Assembly (NCBI RefSeq): GCF_001619615.1
Contig: NZ_LQQP01000011.1
Location: 1 to 64,000 of the forward strand
Direction of reading: 5' to 3'
Source: Microbacterium sp. T32
GTDB lineage: Bacteria; Actinomycetota; Actinomycetes; Actinomycetales; Microbacteriaceae
DNA: 64,000 nucleotides
Part shown: positions 32,935 through 41,428 of the stretch, piece by piece
How the letters are laid out: each line of letters opens with the position of its first letter
Numbering within the stretch: position 1 is the first letter of the stretch
Notes under the pieces: model-generated
Database searches by the model: none
Told to the model about the DNA's origin: nothing
Seen by the model: only the letters and a program-made list of their open reading frames with translations
Program-made: the position numbers and the translations under genes

Positions 32935-33918
32935 ATGACCGGACTGCACTGGGGCATCCTCGCCACGGGCGGCATCGCGCACGCCTTCACCTCCGACCTC
33001 CGCACCGCGGGCCTCGACGTCGCCGCCGTCGGCTCGCGCTCGATCGAGAGCGCGCGAGCGTTCGCCGATCAGTACGGCATCCCGCACGCGCACGGTTCCT
33101 ACGAGGACCTCGTCGCCGATCCGGACGTCGACATCGTGTACATCGCCACGCCGCACCCGGCCCACGTCGACAACGCGCTGCTCGCCCTCGACCACGGCAA
33201 GCACGTGCTCGTCGAGAAGCCCTTCACGCTCAACGCCGAAGAGGCCGCGGCCATCCGCGACCGCGCGGCCGAGAAGGGGCTCCTCGCCATGGAGGCGATG
33301 TGGACGCGGTACCTGCCCCACATGGTGCGGATCCGCGAGATCCTCGCCGCCGGCACCCTCGGCGAGGTCCGCGTCGTTTCCGCGGACCACACCCAGAAGA
33401 TCTCCACCGACCCGCAGCACCGCCTCAACGCCCTCGAGCTCGGCGGAGGGGCACTGCTCGACCTCGGCATCTACCCGGTGTCCTTCGCCGTCGACGTCCT
33501 CGGTCTGCCCGAGAGCATCACGGCCTCCGCCCGGCTCTCGGATGCCGGCAGTGACGCCGAGGTCGCGACGGTGTTCGTCCACCCCGGTGGAGGCCTGTCG
33601 ACCACCGTGTCCTCGTCGCGCGGCGCCGGCATGAACGTCGCGCAGATCGTCGGGACCGAGGCGCGGATCGAGATCGACCGTGTCTGGTACACCCCGACGA
33701 CGTTCCGGGTCGTCGGCCCCGACGGCACGGTCGTCGAGGAGTTCGACGGGTCCGTCGACGGGCGCGGAATGCAGTTCCAGGCGTTGGCCGCCGAGCGCCT
33801 CGTCGCCGCGGGCGCGACCTCGAGCGACGTGTTGTCGATCGACGACACGGTCGCGATCATGGGCGTGCTCGACGAGGTCCGCCGACAGATCGGTGTGGTC
33901 TACCCCGGCGGTCGCTGA
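32935..33918 (+). CDS. Gfo/Idh/MocA family oxidoreductase
   Basis: A 327-aa NAD(P)-dependent oxidoreductase. The N-terminal Rossmann fold has GILATGGIAHAF, the family signature VLVEKPFTLNAEEA, and the trans-dihydrodiol dehydrogenase-like motif EAMWTRYLP. The GGGALLDLGIYPV segment carries the catalytic Asp/Tyr region. The substrate is a sugar, inositol or diol of unknown identity. Confidence 0.9.
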   Translation: MTGLHWGILATGGIAHAFTSDLRTAGLDVAAVGSRSIESARAFADQYGIPHAHGSYEDLVADPDVDIVYIATPHPAHVDNALLALDHGKHVLVEKPFTLNAEEAAAIRDRAAEKGLLAMEAMWTRYLPHMVRIREILAAGTLGEVRVVSADHTQKISTDPQHRLNALELGGGALLDLGIYPVSFAVDVLGLPESITASARLSDAGSDAEVATVFVHPGGGLSTTVSSSRGAGMNVAQIVGTEARIEIDRVWYTPTTFRVVGPDGTVVEEFDGSVDGRGMQFQALAAERLVAAGATSSDVLSIDDTVAIMGVLDEVRRQIGVVYPGGR

Positions 33919-33960
33919 GCGGGCTACCCGCCGCCCCGCCCCGCGGGAGAGACTGGGAGC

Positions 33961-34824
33961 ATGCCGGATCCTCAGAACGCCCGCGTCGCCGTCTACCTCG
34001 ACTTCGACAACATCGTGATGTCCTGGTACGACCGCGTCCACGGTCGGAACTCGTACTCGCGCGACCGGCAGAAGATCGCCGAGAACCCGATCGACCCCGA
34101 GATCGCGGAGCGCTTGACGAAGGCCACGATCGACGTCGGCGCGATCATCGACTACGCGGCATCGTTCGGAACCCTCGTCCTCACCCGCGCCTATGCGGAC
34201 TGGTCTGCCCCGGTCAACGCCGAATACCGCTCGCAGCTCGTCGCGCGCGCCGTCGACCTGGTGCAGTTGTTTCCCGCCGCGGCATATGCGAAGAACGGCG
34301 CGGACATCCGCCTCGCCGTGGATGCCGTGGAGGACATGTTCCGCCTTCCCGACCTCTCCCACGTCGTCATCGTCGCGGGTGACAGCGACTACGTCCCGCT
34401 CGCGCAGCGGTGCAAGCGCCTCGGACGCTACGTCGTCGGCATCGGCGTCGCGGGGTCGACGGCGAAGTCGCTGGCGTCCGCGTGCGACCGCTTCGACAAC
34501 TATGACGCGCTGCCCGGCATCCCGAAGCTCGCCGACACGAAGAAGGATGCCGCGCCCACCCGCCCCCGTGCTCGCAAGCGCTCGCAGGATCCCGCGGTCA
34601 ACCTTCTCGAACGCGCGATGCAGCTCGAGGGCGAGCGCGCGGACGGCGAGTGGCTGCACGCCTCCGCCGTGAAGGACCTCATGAAGCGGCTCGACCCGTC
34701 GTTCAGCGAGAAGGCGCTCGGGTTCCGCAGCTTCTCGGACTTCCTGAAGGCGCAGACCGACCACGTCGAGGTCGACGAGGACTCGAACATCGTGCAGGTG
34801 CGGCCGGTGTCGCGCGCGGCGTAA
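33961..34824 (+). CDS. NYN domain ribonuclease-like protein with OST-HTH/LOTUS domain
   Basis: A 287-aa protein. The NYN (PIN-like) domain spans about 1-170 with acidic residues in YLDFDNI, VDAVEDMF and VAGDSDYVPL, the expected metal-binding set. A basic linker (RPRARKRS) leads to a C-terminal OST-HTH/LOTUS domain (about 200-280, WLHASAVKDLMKRLDPSFSEKALGFRSF region), which binds RNA. It resembles bacterial NYN-LOTUS proteins (DUF88) of unknown RNA target. Confidence 0.88.
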   Translation: MPDPQNARVAVYLDFDNIVMSWYDRVHGRNSYSRDRQKIAENPIDPEIAERLTKATIDVGAIIDYAASFGTLVLTRAYADWSAPVNAEYRSQLVARAVDLVQLFPAAAYAKNGADIRLAVDAVEDMFRLPDLSHVVIVAGDSDYVPLAQRCKRLGRYVVGIGVAGSTAKSLASACDRFDNYDALPGIPKLADTKKDAAPTRPRARKRSQDPAVNLLERAMQLEGERADGEWLHASAVKDLMKRLDPSFSEKALGFRSFSDFLKAQTDHVEVDEDSNIVQVRPVSRAA

Positions 34825-34837
34825 GCCCCACCCGGCG

Positions 34838-34897
34838 CTCGGCGTAACGGTTCAGCGCCGCTCGGCACTCGGCGTAACGGGTCAGCGCCGCTCGGCG
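34838..34897. repeat. Two tandem 30-bp units overlapping a gene end
   Basis: Units at 34838-34867 and 34868-34897 differ at two positions. The second contains the stop codon and last codons of the minus-strand gene ending at 34882, so the 3' end of that gene has been duplicated. Confidence 0.85.
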
Positions 34898-35508
34898 CCC
34901 GGTGCCACGTGCGCGAGGACGCTGCCCCACACCGCCGACAGCGTCACGTGTCCGTTGATGGTGTCGAGGTCGTCGCCGTCGATGACCTCGAGCCGCGCCT
35001 CGCGGATGCGACGGGCATACCACTCGCCGTCGTGCACGCCGGCCGGTCCGTCGCCGCCGACCACGATGAGGGTGTCGGCGACGACGTCGTCGAGGAGCGG
35101 GGTGTGCAGGTCGCGGCTGAGCGGATCGGACGGACTCTCCACCCCCACGATCGCAAGCCGGTCGACCATGGACCCCATGACGGCAGCCAGGTGGATCGCG
35201 ATCGGCCCCGCCGACCGCTCCCCCACGAGACCCACCGACGTTCCGGGAACCTCGCGTTCGAGGAGCCCGCGCAGAGCGTCGAGCGTCAGACCCGCGGGCG
35301 TCTGGCCACCGAACGCCGGCGGATCCTCCAGCTCCGGGGCATCCAGGCCCACCGCGACGATCCGCACGTCGAAGCCGGAGGTCACGCGGGTATCCGGATC
35401 GATGGTCGAGACGTCGCCCGTCCGCAGCACCACGACCGCGCGCGGGGCGCCCGGGGTCCCGAAGCTCCGGTATTCGAGTTCTCCGTCCAGCCAGGGCACG
35501 CGGCTCAT
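34882..35508 (-). CDS. Alpha/beta-hydrolase-like hypothetical protein
   Basis: A 208-aa protein. The VGERSAGPIAIHLA segment resembles a nucleophile elbow and HVT near the end could supply the histidine, but the overall match is weak. It begins four nt after the ligase stop and probably shares its transcript. Its 3' end is part of a tandem duplication. Confidence 0.6.
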   Translation of the reverse strand: MSRVPWLDGELEYRSFGTPGAPRAVVVLRTGDVSTIDPDTRVTSGFDVRIVAVGLDAPELEDPPAFGGQTPAGLTLDALRGLLEREVPGTSVGLVGERSAGPIAIHLAAVMGSMVDRLAIVGVESPSDPLSRDLHTPLLDDVVADTLIVVGGDGPAGVHDGEWYARRIREARLEVIDGDDLDTINGHVTLSAVWGSVLAHVAPGAERR

Positions 35509-35512
35509 CGGA

Positions 35513-37102
35513 TCATCCTTCCTCGGGCTCAGCGCCCTGCTCGTCCGACGCGGCACCCGCCTGCGCGGGAACCGTCCCCGCACCGGGCAGCATCGCGCGG
35601 AGCGTGTCGATCGTGTCGGCCTCGGCGACGGGTTTGTCCGGCCGATACCCCTTCACCCGTGCGAAGCGCAGCGCCAGGCCACCGGGATACCGGGTCGAGC
35701 GCTGGACCCCGTCGATCGCGATCTCGACGACGGTGTCGGGCACGACCCGGATGCCACCGGGAACACTGCCGATCTCCCGCTCGGCGAAGTGCGCCGTCTG
35801 CCACCGCAGCAGTTCGTCGGTGAGGCCCTTGAACGTCTTCCCGACCATGACGAAACCGCCGGGCTCACCGAAGGCGCCCTCGGGGTCGTGCGCGCCGAGG
35901 TGCAGGTTCGACAGCCACCCCGAGCGACGACCCGACCCGCGCTCCACTCCGAGCACGACGAGGTCGAAGGTGTGGACGGGCTTGACCTTCAGCCAGCTCT
36001 TGCCGCGTCGCCCCGCGGTATAGGCGGCATCCACGCCCTTCACCATGACGCCCTCATGTCCGGCTCGCAGGGCATCTCGCGCGAACTCCTCCGCCGCCAC
36101 CGGGTCGTCGGTCACGATCGACGGGATCCGGAACTCGGGCGCGATCCGCTCGAGCTCCGCCCGGCGCACCGCGAGCGGCTCGTCGAGGAGATCCCTCCCG
36201 TCGACATGGAGGAGGTCGAAGAACCACGGCCGCAGCGCGATCTCGCGCGCCGTCTCCGCGCCGAAACGCGCCATCGTGTCCTGGAATGGCCGCGGCGCCC
36301 CGTCGTCGTCGAGCGACAGCGTCTCGCCGTCGAGGATCACGTCCGCCACCGGCAGCGCCCGCGCGACCTCCACGATCTCGGGCACTCGATGCGTCACGTC
36401 GGCGAGCGTGCGCGTGAACACCCGCACCTCGTCACCGTGACGGTGCACCTGGACGCGTGCCCCGTCGAGCTTGTACTCCACCGACGCGAGCCCCGCGACG
36501 CCGAGCGCCTCCGCCACCGACGCGGCGGTCGAGGCCAGCATCGGTTGCACGCCGCGCCCGACGACGAGACCGATGGATGCCACTTCCTCCGCCGTTCCGC
36601 CCAGCGCCACCGCCGCGGTCTCGCCGAGGTCGCCGGAGAGCATGGCGGCACGGCGGACGAGCGTCCCGTCGCGATCGGAAGCTCGGGCGATGGCATCCAG
36701 AAGCACGCCCTCCAGCGCGCCCGTCCGCAGCTCGCCCGTCATGACGCGGACGAGGAGGTCCCACTCGTCGGCGGTGGCGCGGGCCGCGAGGTCGTCGAGC
36801 ACCGCGATCCGCGCCGCGGCCGACCCGCTGCCGGAGATCTCGACGAGGCGCGAGAACGCCGCATCGACGTCGGCGACGGTCAGCGACGCGGACTCCGCGT
36901 GCACCCCGCCGCGGGCGGCGAGGGTGCGCCACCCGATCCCGAGACGCCCCTGACGCGGCGCGGCGGTGAGCAGACCCACGGCCGGCACGACCTCTTGCGG
37001 GGCGAGTCGGCCCAGCACGTCGGCGAGCGCGTCGACCTTCGCGAGCCGCGAGCGCGTGGCCGCCGCCGTCGCCAGCGCGACCTGCAGTTCACCGAGGAGC
37101 AT
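35513..37102 (-). CDS. ligB: ATP-dependent DNA ligase (LigB type)
   Basis: A 529-aa ligase. It has a helical DNA-binding N-domain (about 1-190), the nucleotidyltransferase motif I YKLDGARVQVH with adenylated Lys211, FFDLLHVDGRDLLDEPL, EGVMVKG (motif IV) and KSWLKVKPVHTFDLVVLG (motif V), and an OB-fold with the RYPGGLALRFAR end. The length and order match mycobacterial LigB, an accessory ligase. ATG 37102 was chosen on homology, since codons further upstream are not family-like. The minus-strand CAGGAT six nt upstream suggests a leaderless start. It is divergent from recQ. Confidence 0.9.
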   Translation of the reverse strand: MLLGELQVALATAAATRSRLAKVDALADVLGRLAPQEVVPAVGLLTAAPRQGRLGIGWRTLAARGGVHAESASLTVADVDAAFSRLVEISGSGSAAARIAVLDDLAARATADEWDLLVRVMTGELRTGALEGVLLDAIARASDRDGTLVRRAAMLSGDLGETAAVALGGTAEEVASIGLVVGRGVQPMLASTAASVAEALGVAGLASVEYKLDGARVQVHRHGDEVRVFTRTLADVTHRVPEIVEVARALPVADVILDGETLSLDDDGAPRPFQDTMARFGAETAREIALRPWFFDLLHVDGRDLLDEPLAVRRAELERIAPEFRIPSIVTDDPVAAEEFARDALRAGHEGVMVKGVDAAYTAGRRGKSWLKVKPVHTFDLVVLGVERGSGRRSGWLSNLHLGAHDPEGAFGEPGGFVMVGKTFKGLTDELLRWQTAHFAEREIGSVPGGIRVVPDTVVEIAIDGVQRSTRYPGGLALRFARVKGYRPDKPVAEADTIDTLRAMLPGAGTVPAQAGAASDEQGAEPEEG

Positions 37103-37370
37103 GGAGGCATCCTGGCATCCCCCTCCGACATCGCCGGTCGGCTTGCGCGCGGAGGTTACGGATGCCATCCCGAGAAACGCGATCCCCACAGAGAAACGCC
37201 GCGGCAGCCCGTTTCCTGCCGCGAATCGCCTTTATCGCGACCGCAGGGCGGCGACCAACCCGCCGAACGTGACGTGCCGGCGCTGATCACACGGCGCCCC
37301 GCTCCGCAACCCCTGACGACCTCGGCGGTCGGTGGCGTGTGCTGGACTCCTCCCCCAGGAACGAGGTCCC

Positions 37371-39014
37371 ATGAACGCTCCCGCCACCGCCGAACAGTCC
37401 GCCCGCACTGCCCGCGAGGCCTTCGGATGGGACGCGTTGCTGCCGGGGCAGGCCGAGGCGATCGACGCCGTGGTCGGCGGACGCGACACGCTCGTCGTGT
37501 TCCCGACCGGCGCGGGCAAGTCGGCGGTGTACCAGATCGCGGGATGCGAACTGGGCGGGGTGACCGTCGTCATCTCGCCGCTGCTGGCCCTCCAGCGCGA
37601 CCAGATCGCCTCGATCGACGCCGCCCCCGACGCGCCCGCCGCCGTCGCGCTGAACTCGCGCACGGGAGCGAGGGCGCGCACCGCGGCCTGGGCCGCGATC
37701 GAGAGCGGCGAACCGGTGTACGCCTTCCTCGCCCCGGAGCAGCTCGCGAATCCGGAGGTGTTCGAGCGTCTGAAGACGGCCGACGTCCGGCTCGTCGTCG
37801 TGGACGAGGCGCACTGCGTGTCCGCGTGGGGCTTCGACTTCCGACCCGAGTACGCGCGGATCGGCGACGCCGTCGACGCGCTGGGGCGTCCTCCCGTGCT
37901 GGCCTTGACGGCCACGGCATCCGGTCCCGTCCGGGATGACATCGTCGCGAGCCTCGGGATGCGCGATCCTCACCTCGAGGTGCGCGGCATGGATCGCCCC
38001 GAGATCCACATGTCGGTCCGCCGCCACGAGCACGACGCCGACAAGCGCCGCGCCGTCGTGGAGGACGTGAGGGATGCCGACGGCCCGACACTCCTGTACG
38101 TGGCGACGCGCAAGGCGACCGAGGCGTATGCCGCGGAGCTCACCGAGCACGGGCGCCGGGCCGCGCCGTACCACGGCGGGATGGCGCAGAAGCGGCGCGA
38201 CGAGGTGCACGCGGCTTGGAGCGCCGGCGAGCTCGACGTCGTCGTGGCCACGTCGGCGTTCGGGATGGGCGTCGACAAGTCGGACGTGCGGTGGGTCATC
38301 CACGCCGACGTGACCGAGTCGCTCGACGCGTACGCCCAGGAGATCGGCCGGGCCGCGCGCGACGGACAGCCCGCGCGCGCCGTGCTGCACTACCGCGCCG
38401 AGGACTTCTCGTTGCGGTCGTTCTTCGCCGGCGGGCACAGCCGACGCGCCGACATCTCGGGCGTGTGGGACGCACTCGTGCACCGGAACGTCCCGGTCCG
38501 CGCGAAGGACCTCGCCGAGGGGAGCGGGCGCTCGACCCGCGCGATCGGGCGAGTGCTGACGCAGCTCGTGGCGTGCGGACTGGCCGTGGCCGGCCCCGAG
38601 GGGATCTCCGCCGCGGCGAAGGTCTCCGCGGGCGATGCGGTCGCCGCGGTGCGCGAACGCGACGACGCCGAGGAGCGCGTGCGCGCGTCCCGCATCGAGA
38701 TCATGCGCGGCTATGCCGAGACCGTCCACTGCCGACGGCGCGCGCTCCTCGAGTACTTCGGCGTCGAGGCGAGCGAGCACTGCGGCACCTGCGATCGCTG
38801 TGATGGTGCGGATGCCACTTCCCTCGCCGCCGTGGACGCCGAGCCCGACGACCTCCGCGTCGACTCGATCGTCGACCACCACGAGTGGGGAACCGGAAGG
38901 GTGATGGCCGTCGAGGCCGACCGCCTGACGGTGTTCTTCGCCGATCACGGCTACAAGGTCCTGGCTCGCGCCGCGTTCGACCGCGGCATCCTGGAACTCG
39001 GCGACGCCGCGTAG
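37371..39014 (+). CDS. recQ: RecQ-family DNA helicase
   Basis: A 547-aa 3'-5' helicase with motif 0 Gln in LLPGQAEAID, Walker A FPTGAGKSA, DEAHCVSAWGFDFRPEY and the motif VI region EIGRAARDG. The RQC zinc site is in CRRRALLEYFGVEASEHCGTCDRC. There is no HRDC domain, and the C-terminus has a short SH3-like segment (WGTGRVMAVEADRLTVFF). It acts in recombination repair. ATG 37371 has AGGAACGAGG upstream. Confidence 0.92.
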   Translation: MNAPATAEQSARTAREAFGWDALLPGQAEAIDAVVGGRDTLVVFPTGAGKSAVYQIAGCELGGVTVVISPLLALQRDQIASIDAAPDAPAAVALNSRTGARARTAAWAAIESGEPVYAFLAPEQLANPEVFERLKTADVRLVVVDEAHCVSAWGFDFRPEYARIGDAVDALGRPPVLALTATASGPVRDDIVASLGMRDPHLEVRGMDRPEIHMSVRRHEHDADKRRAVVEDVRDADGPTLLYVATRKATEAYAAELTEHGRRAAPYHGGMAQKRRDEVHAAWSAGELDVVVATSAFGMGVDKSDVRWVIHADVTESLDAYAQEIGRAARDGQPARAVLHYRAEDFSLRSFFAGGHSRRADISGVWDALVHRNVPVRAKDLAEGSGRSTRAIGRVLTQLVACGLAVAGPEGISAAAKVSAGDAVAAVRERDDAEERVRASRIEIMRGYAETVHCRRRALLEYFGVEASEHCGTCDRCDGADATSLAAVDAEPDDLRVDSIVDHHEWGTGRVMAVEADRLTVFFADHGYKVLARAAFDRGILELGDAA

Positions 39015-39053
39015 CGCCGCGTCGGCGGGCCGGGGAGGGCGGGGCCGCGAGGA

Positions 39054-39118
39054 CGGGGTGGCTTCGTGGCCCCGGGGCCATCTCCACCGCCCCGGGGCCA
39101 CGCACGTCGCCCCACCCC
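39054..39118. repeat. Long palindrome between convergent recQ and doxX-like genes
   Basis: Inner arms CGTGGCCCCGGGG / CCCCGGGGCCACG are perfect (39065-39077, 39090-39102), with outer CGGGGTGG / CCACCCCG arms. It is probably a two-way terminator or another palindromic element. Confidence 0.75.
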
Positions 39119-39142
39119 GCAGTGGAGCGCACCGTGTCCCGG

Positions 39143-39547
39143 TCACTCCCGCGTCGACCACCACGCCCAGGCCACGAGCGGTGCCTGCAGGAACAGCCGC
39201 ACGAAGCGCGCGCGATCGGTGCTCAGCCCCGGCGCGGAGCGACCGGTGCGCCACTGGTGAACGTTGCCGGGGAACACGGCGACGAAGAACGCCGCGACGG
39301 CGGCCCCGATACGACGTCGCTCGCGCGGCAGCGCGACGAGTCCGGCCCCGAGGAGCACCTCAGCGGCCCCGGATGCCACGACGATGGCGTCCTTGTCCGT
39401 GTGCAGCATCTTCGTCGCCCAGTCCGGGACGACGATGCGGTACCCGCGGCGACCCCACGTGACGTGGCTGATCCCCGCGGCGACCAGCAGCAGGGCCAGC
39501 GCGCCGCGCGCGGCGGAACGGACCGGGGCACCTCGACGTCGTGGCAT
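39143..39547 (-). CDS. DoxX-family membrane protein
   Basis: A 134-aa membrane protein with four hydrophobic segments. AAGISHVTW, SGAAEVLLGAGL and FPGNVHQWRTGR are the typical DoxX landmarks. The function is unclear; some family members are quinone-linked or oxidative-stress proteins. The Arg-rich first ten residues are probably a cytosolic start. Confidence 0.85.
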   Translation of the reverse strand: MPRRRGAPVRSAARGALALLLVAAGISHVTWGRRGYRIVVPDWATKMLHTDKDAIVVASGAAEVLLGAGLVALPRERRRIGAAVAAFFVAVFPGNVHQWRTGRSAPGLSTDRARFVRLFLQAPLVAWAWWSTRE

Positions 39548-39586
39548 CCGGTCAGTCTGCCATCCGGTGACGCCCCCGGGGCTGCG

Positions 39587-40363
39587 TCAGAGCGGCGTCG
39601 GACCGGTGCGCCGCACGAACTCGACGTACTCCGCGACGGTGTCCTCCGGGACGATCGCGCGCAGTACCACTTCGTCCACCCCGACGGTGTACGCCTCGAG
39701 CGCGGGGCCGAGATCGGTGACATCGCGGATCGTCGTGTCGGCGGCATCCACCCCCATCCGGGCGAAGTTCGCGGCGTAGTTCGGGAACGAGGCGTACCGC
39801 GCGGTCTCGGCGTCGAGCCTCGCGCGCGCGGCATCGACGATCGCGGTGCGCACGTAGACGGCGACATGGGTGTCGGGCGCGAGTTCGCGCAGGGCCGCGG
39901 CCTGCTCGGCCGCCTCGGTCGGCGGCACCCAGTTCAGCAGAACGCCCTCGGCGCGCTCGACGGCGAGCCGCCGCATCCGCGGCCCGAGCGCGCCGACGAG
40001 CACGCGCGGGACCCCCGCAGCGTGCAGGACGTCGATGGCGTCGCCCACGCGGGCGAGCGCCCCCTCCTTCGCGATGCCCGAGCCGATACCCAGCGTCAGG
40101 CGATCGAGCGGAAGAGCGAGGGATGCCACCTCGGCGGCGATCTGCGCGGCGGGCCGCCGATCCACGGGCACGACGCCCGTCGCGAGGTGGAGCGTCCGAG
40201 TGACTCGAGCGGCCGCGGCGAGCGCCGCGAGCGCGTCACCGTCGGGGGTGTCGTTGATCCACAGCGTGTGGAACCCGGCCGCCTCGACGGACGGGGCGAT
40301 CTCGGCGATCGCGTCGGGGCCGAGCGTGCCGGCGAAGCCGATCGAGACGACGCCCCGGCTCAC
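39587..40363 (-). CDS. LLM-class flavin-dependent oxidoreductase (short)
   Basis: A 258-aa luciferase-like barrel protein (SIGFAGTLGPDAIAEIAPSVEAAGF opening). RVTRTLHLATGVVPVDRR, LGIGSGIAKEG and RVLVGALGPRMRRLA are F420/FMN-binding landmarks. It is shorter than usual (about 300 aa). GTG 40363 overlaps the stop of the upstream LLM gene (GTGA), so the two are coupled and may form a heteromer. Confidence 0.85.
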   Translation of the reverse strand: MSRGVVSIGFAGTLGPDAIAEIAPSVEAAGFHTLWINDTPDGDALAALAAAARVTRTLHLATGVVPVDRRPAAQIAAEVASLALPLDRLTLGIGSGIAKEGALARVGDAIDVLHAAGVPRVLVGALGPRMRRLAVERAEGVLLNWVPPTEAAEQAAALRELAPDTHVAVYVRTAIVDAARARLDAETARYASFPNYAANFARMGVDAADTTIRDVTDLGPALEAYTVGVDEVVLRAIVPEDTVAEYVEFVRRTGPTPL

Positions 40364-41241
40364 GAGACTCCCCCGGCGGCCGGGATCTCGGCGGCGACCT
40401 GGCCGACGGCCGAGAAGAACACGTGCAGATCGACGTCGTCGGTGGGCAGCAGCACGACGTCGTCGACGCCCGCGGCCTGGAACCGCGCGACGCCCTCGGC
40501 GACGTCGCCGACGGATCCCGCGAGCGCCCGGTCGGCGGCATCCGGTCGGTCCTTCAGCACCGCGCCCACGCGGTCGGACGCTCCGGGCCCGAACGCCGTC
40601 AGGACGTACGCCACGACATCGGGGCGGCCCTCGCGGCCCGCCTCCGCCCACCCCGCGTGGACCGTGCGCACGGCCTCGGCGACTTCTTCCACGGTGTGGC
40701 GGCTGTCGAGGATCACGCCGTCGGCGACCGCACCGGCGAGGTGCAGCGTCTTCGGCCCCTCCGCGGCGGCGTACACCCGCGGCGCGACGACGGGTGGCCA
40801 GTCCAGCGACACGTCGCGCAGCTTCACGTAGCGCCCCTCGGTCGTCACCGTGTCGCCGGCGAGAAGGCTGCGCAGCGCGGGCAGCTGCTCCTGCATGAGC
40901 GTGAGCGGCGAGGCGGCCTTGGCGCCGATCTGCCGCATCCAGTCCTGCACGCCGTGCCCGAAGCCGGGGAGGAGGCGCTCGGGGAACATGCGCTCGATGG
41001 TCGCGACCTCCATCGCCGACGCCGCGACATTGCGGAGGGGGAACGGCGCGATGCCGACGCCCACGCGCAGGTGGTCGGTTGCGGCGAGCGCCGCGGTCGC
41101 CGCGGCCCAGGCGGACGAGCGGAAGCAGTCCTCCCACAGCCACAGCTCGGGGACGCCCTCGCCCTCGGCGACGCGCGCCGCCTCGCGGAGCTCTTCGGGG
41201 GGATGGGGGTACGGGCTGAAGATCGTGCCGATACGACTCAT
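40360..41241 (-). CDS. LLM-class flavin/F420-dependent oxidoreductase
   Basis: A 293-aa LLM enzyme with RVGVGIAPFPLRN, RLLPGFGHGVQDWMRQIG and APRVYAAAEGPKTLHLAG, typical of F420-dependent members. The following gene encodes a second, distinct LLM protein. The substrate is unknown. A CAGAGT hexamer sits seven nt before ATG 41241. Confidence 0.87.
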   Translation of the reverse strand: MSRIGTIFSPYPHPPEELREAARVAEGEGVPELWLWEDCFRSSAWAAATAALAATDHLRVGVGIAPFPLRNVAASAMEVATIERMFPERLLPGFGHGVQDWMRQIGAKAASPLTLMQEQLPALRSLLAGDTVTTEGRYVKLRDVSLDWPPVVAPRVYAAAEGPKTLHLAGAVADGVILDSRHTVEEVAEAVRTVHAGWAEAGREGRPDVVAYVLTAFGPGASDRVGAVLKDRPDAADRALAGSVGDVAEGVARFQAAGVDDVVLLPTDDVDLHVFFSAVGQVAAEIPAAGGVS

Positions 41242-41297
41242 GCCCTCTACTCTGCCCTGCCCCACCGACATTGTCGGCGTGGAGACTCGGCATCCGG

Positions 41298-41366
41298 CAT
41301 AACTCCTGCACACCGGCGCGGGGCCAGTCGGAACGGCGACAGAACGACCGGCCCGCAGGAGTTGTG
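41298..41366. repeat. Palindromic element, family A, intergenic copy
   Basis: Arms CATAACTCCTGC and GCAGGAGTTGTG, 15 of 19 positions complementary, about 30 nt apart, between clpC and the LLM genes. The AACTCCTG core recurs inside hrpA. Confidence 0.7.
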
Positions 41367-41385
41367 CACCGCGAACGCAGACGAA

Positions 41386-41417
41386 AGGCCCCCGGAACCC
41401 GAAGGTCCCGGGGGCCT
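41386..41417 (-). terminator. Intrinsic terminator of the ClpC-like gene
   Basis: A strong hairpin of AGGCCCCCGG arms with a stable TTCG tetraloop on the minus strand, followed by TTTCGT, 11 nt past the stop. Confidence 0.9.
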
Positions 41418-41428
41418 GACACCGTGAC

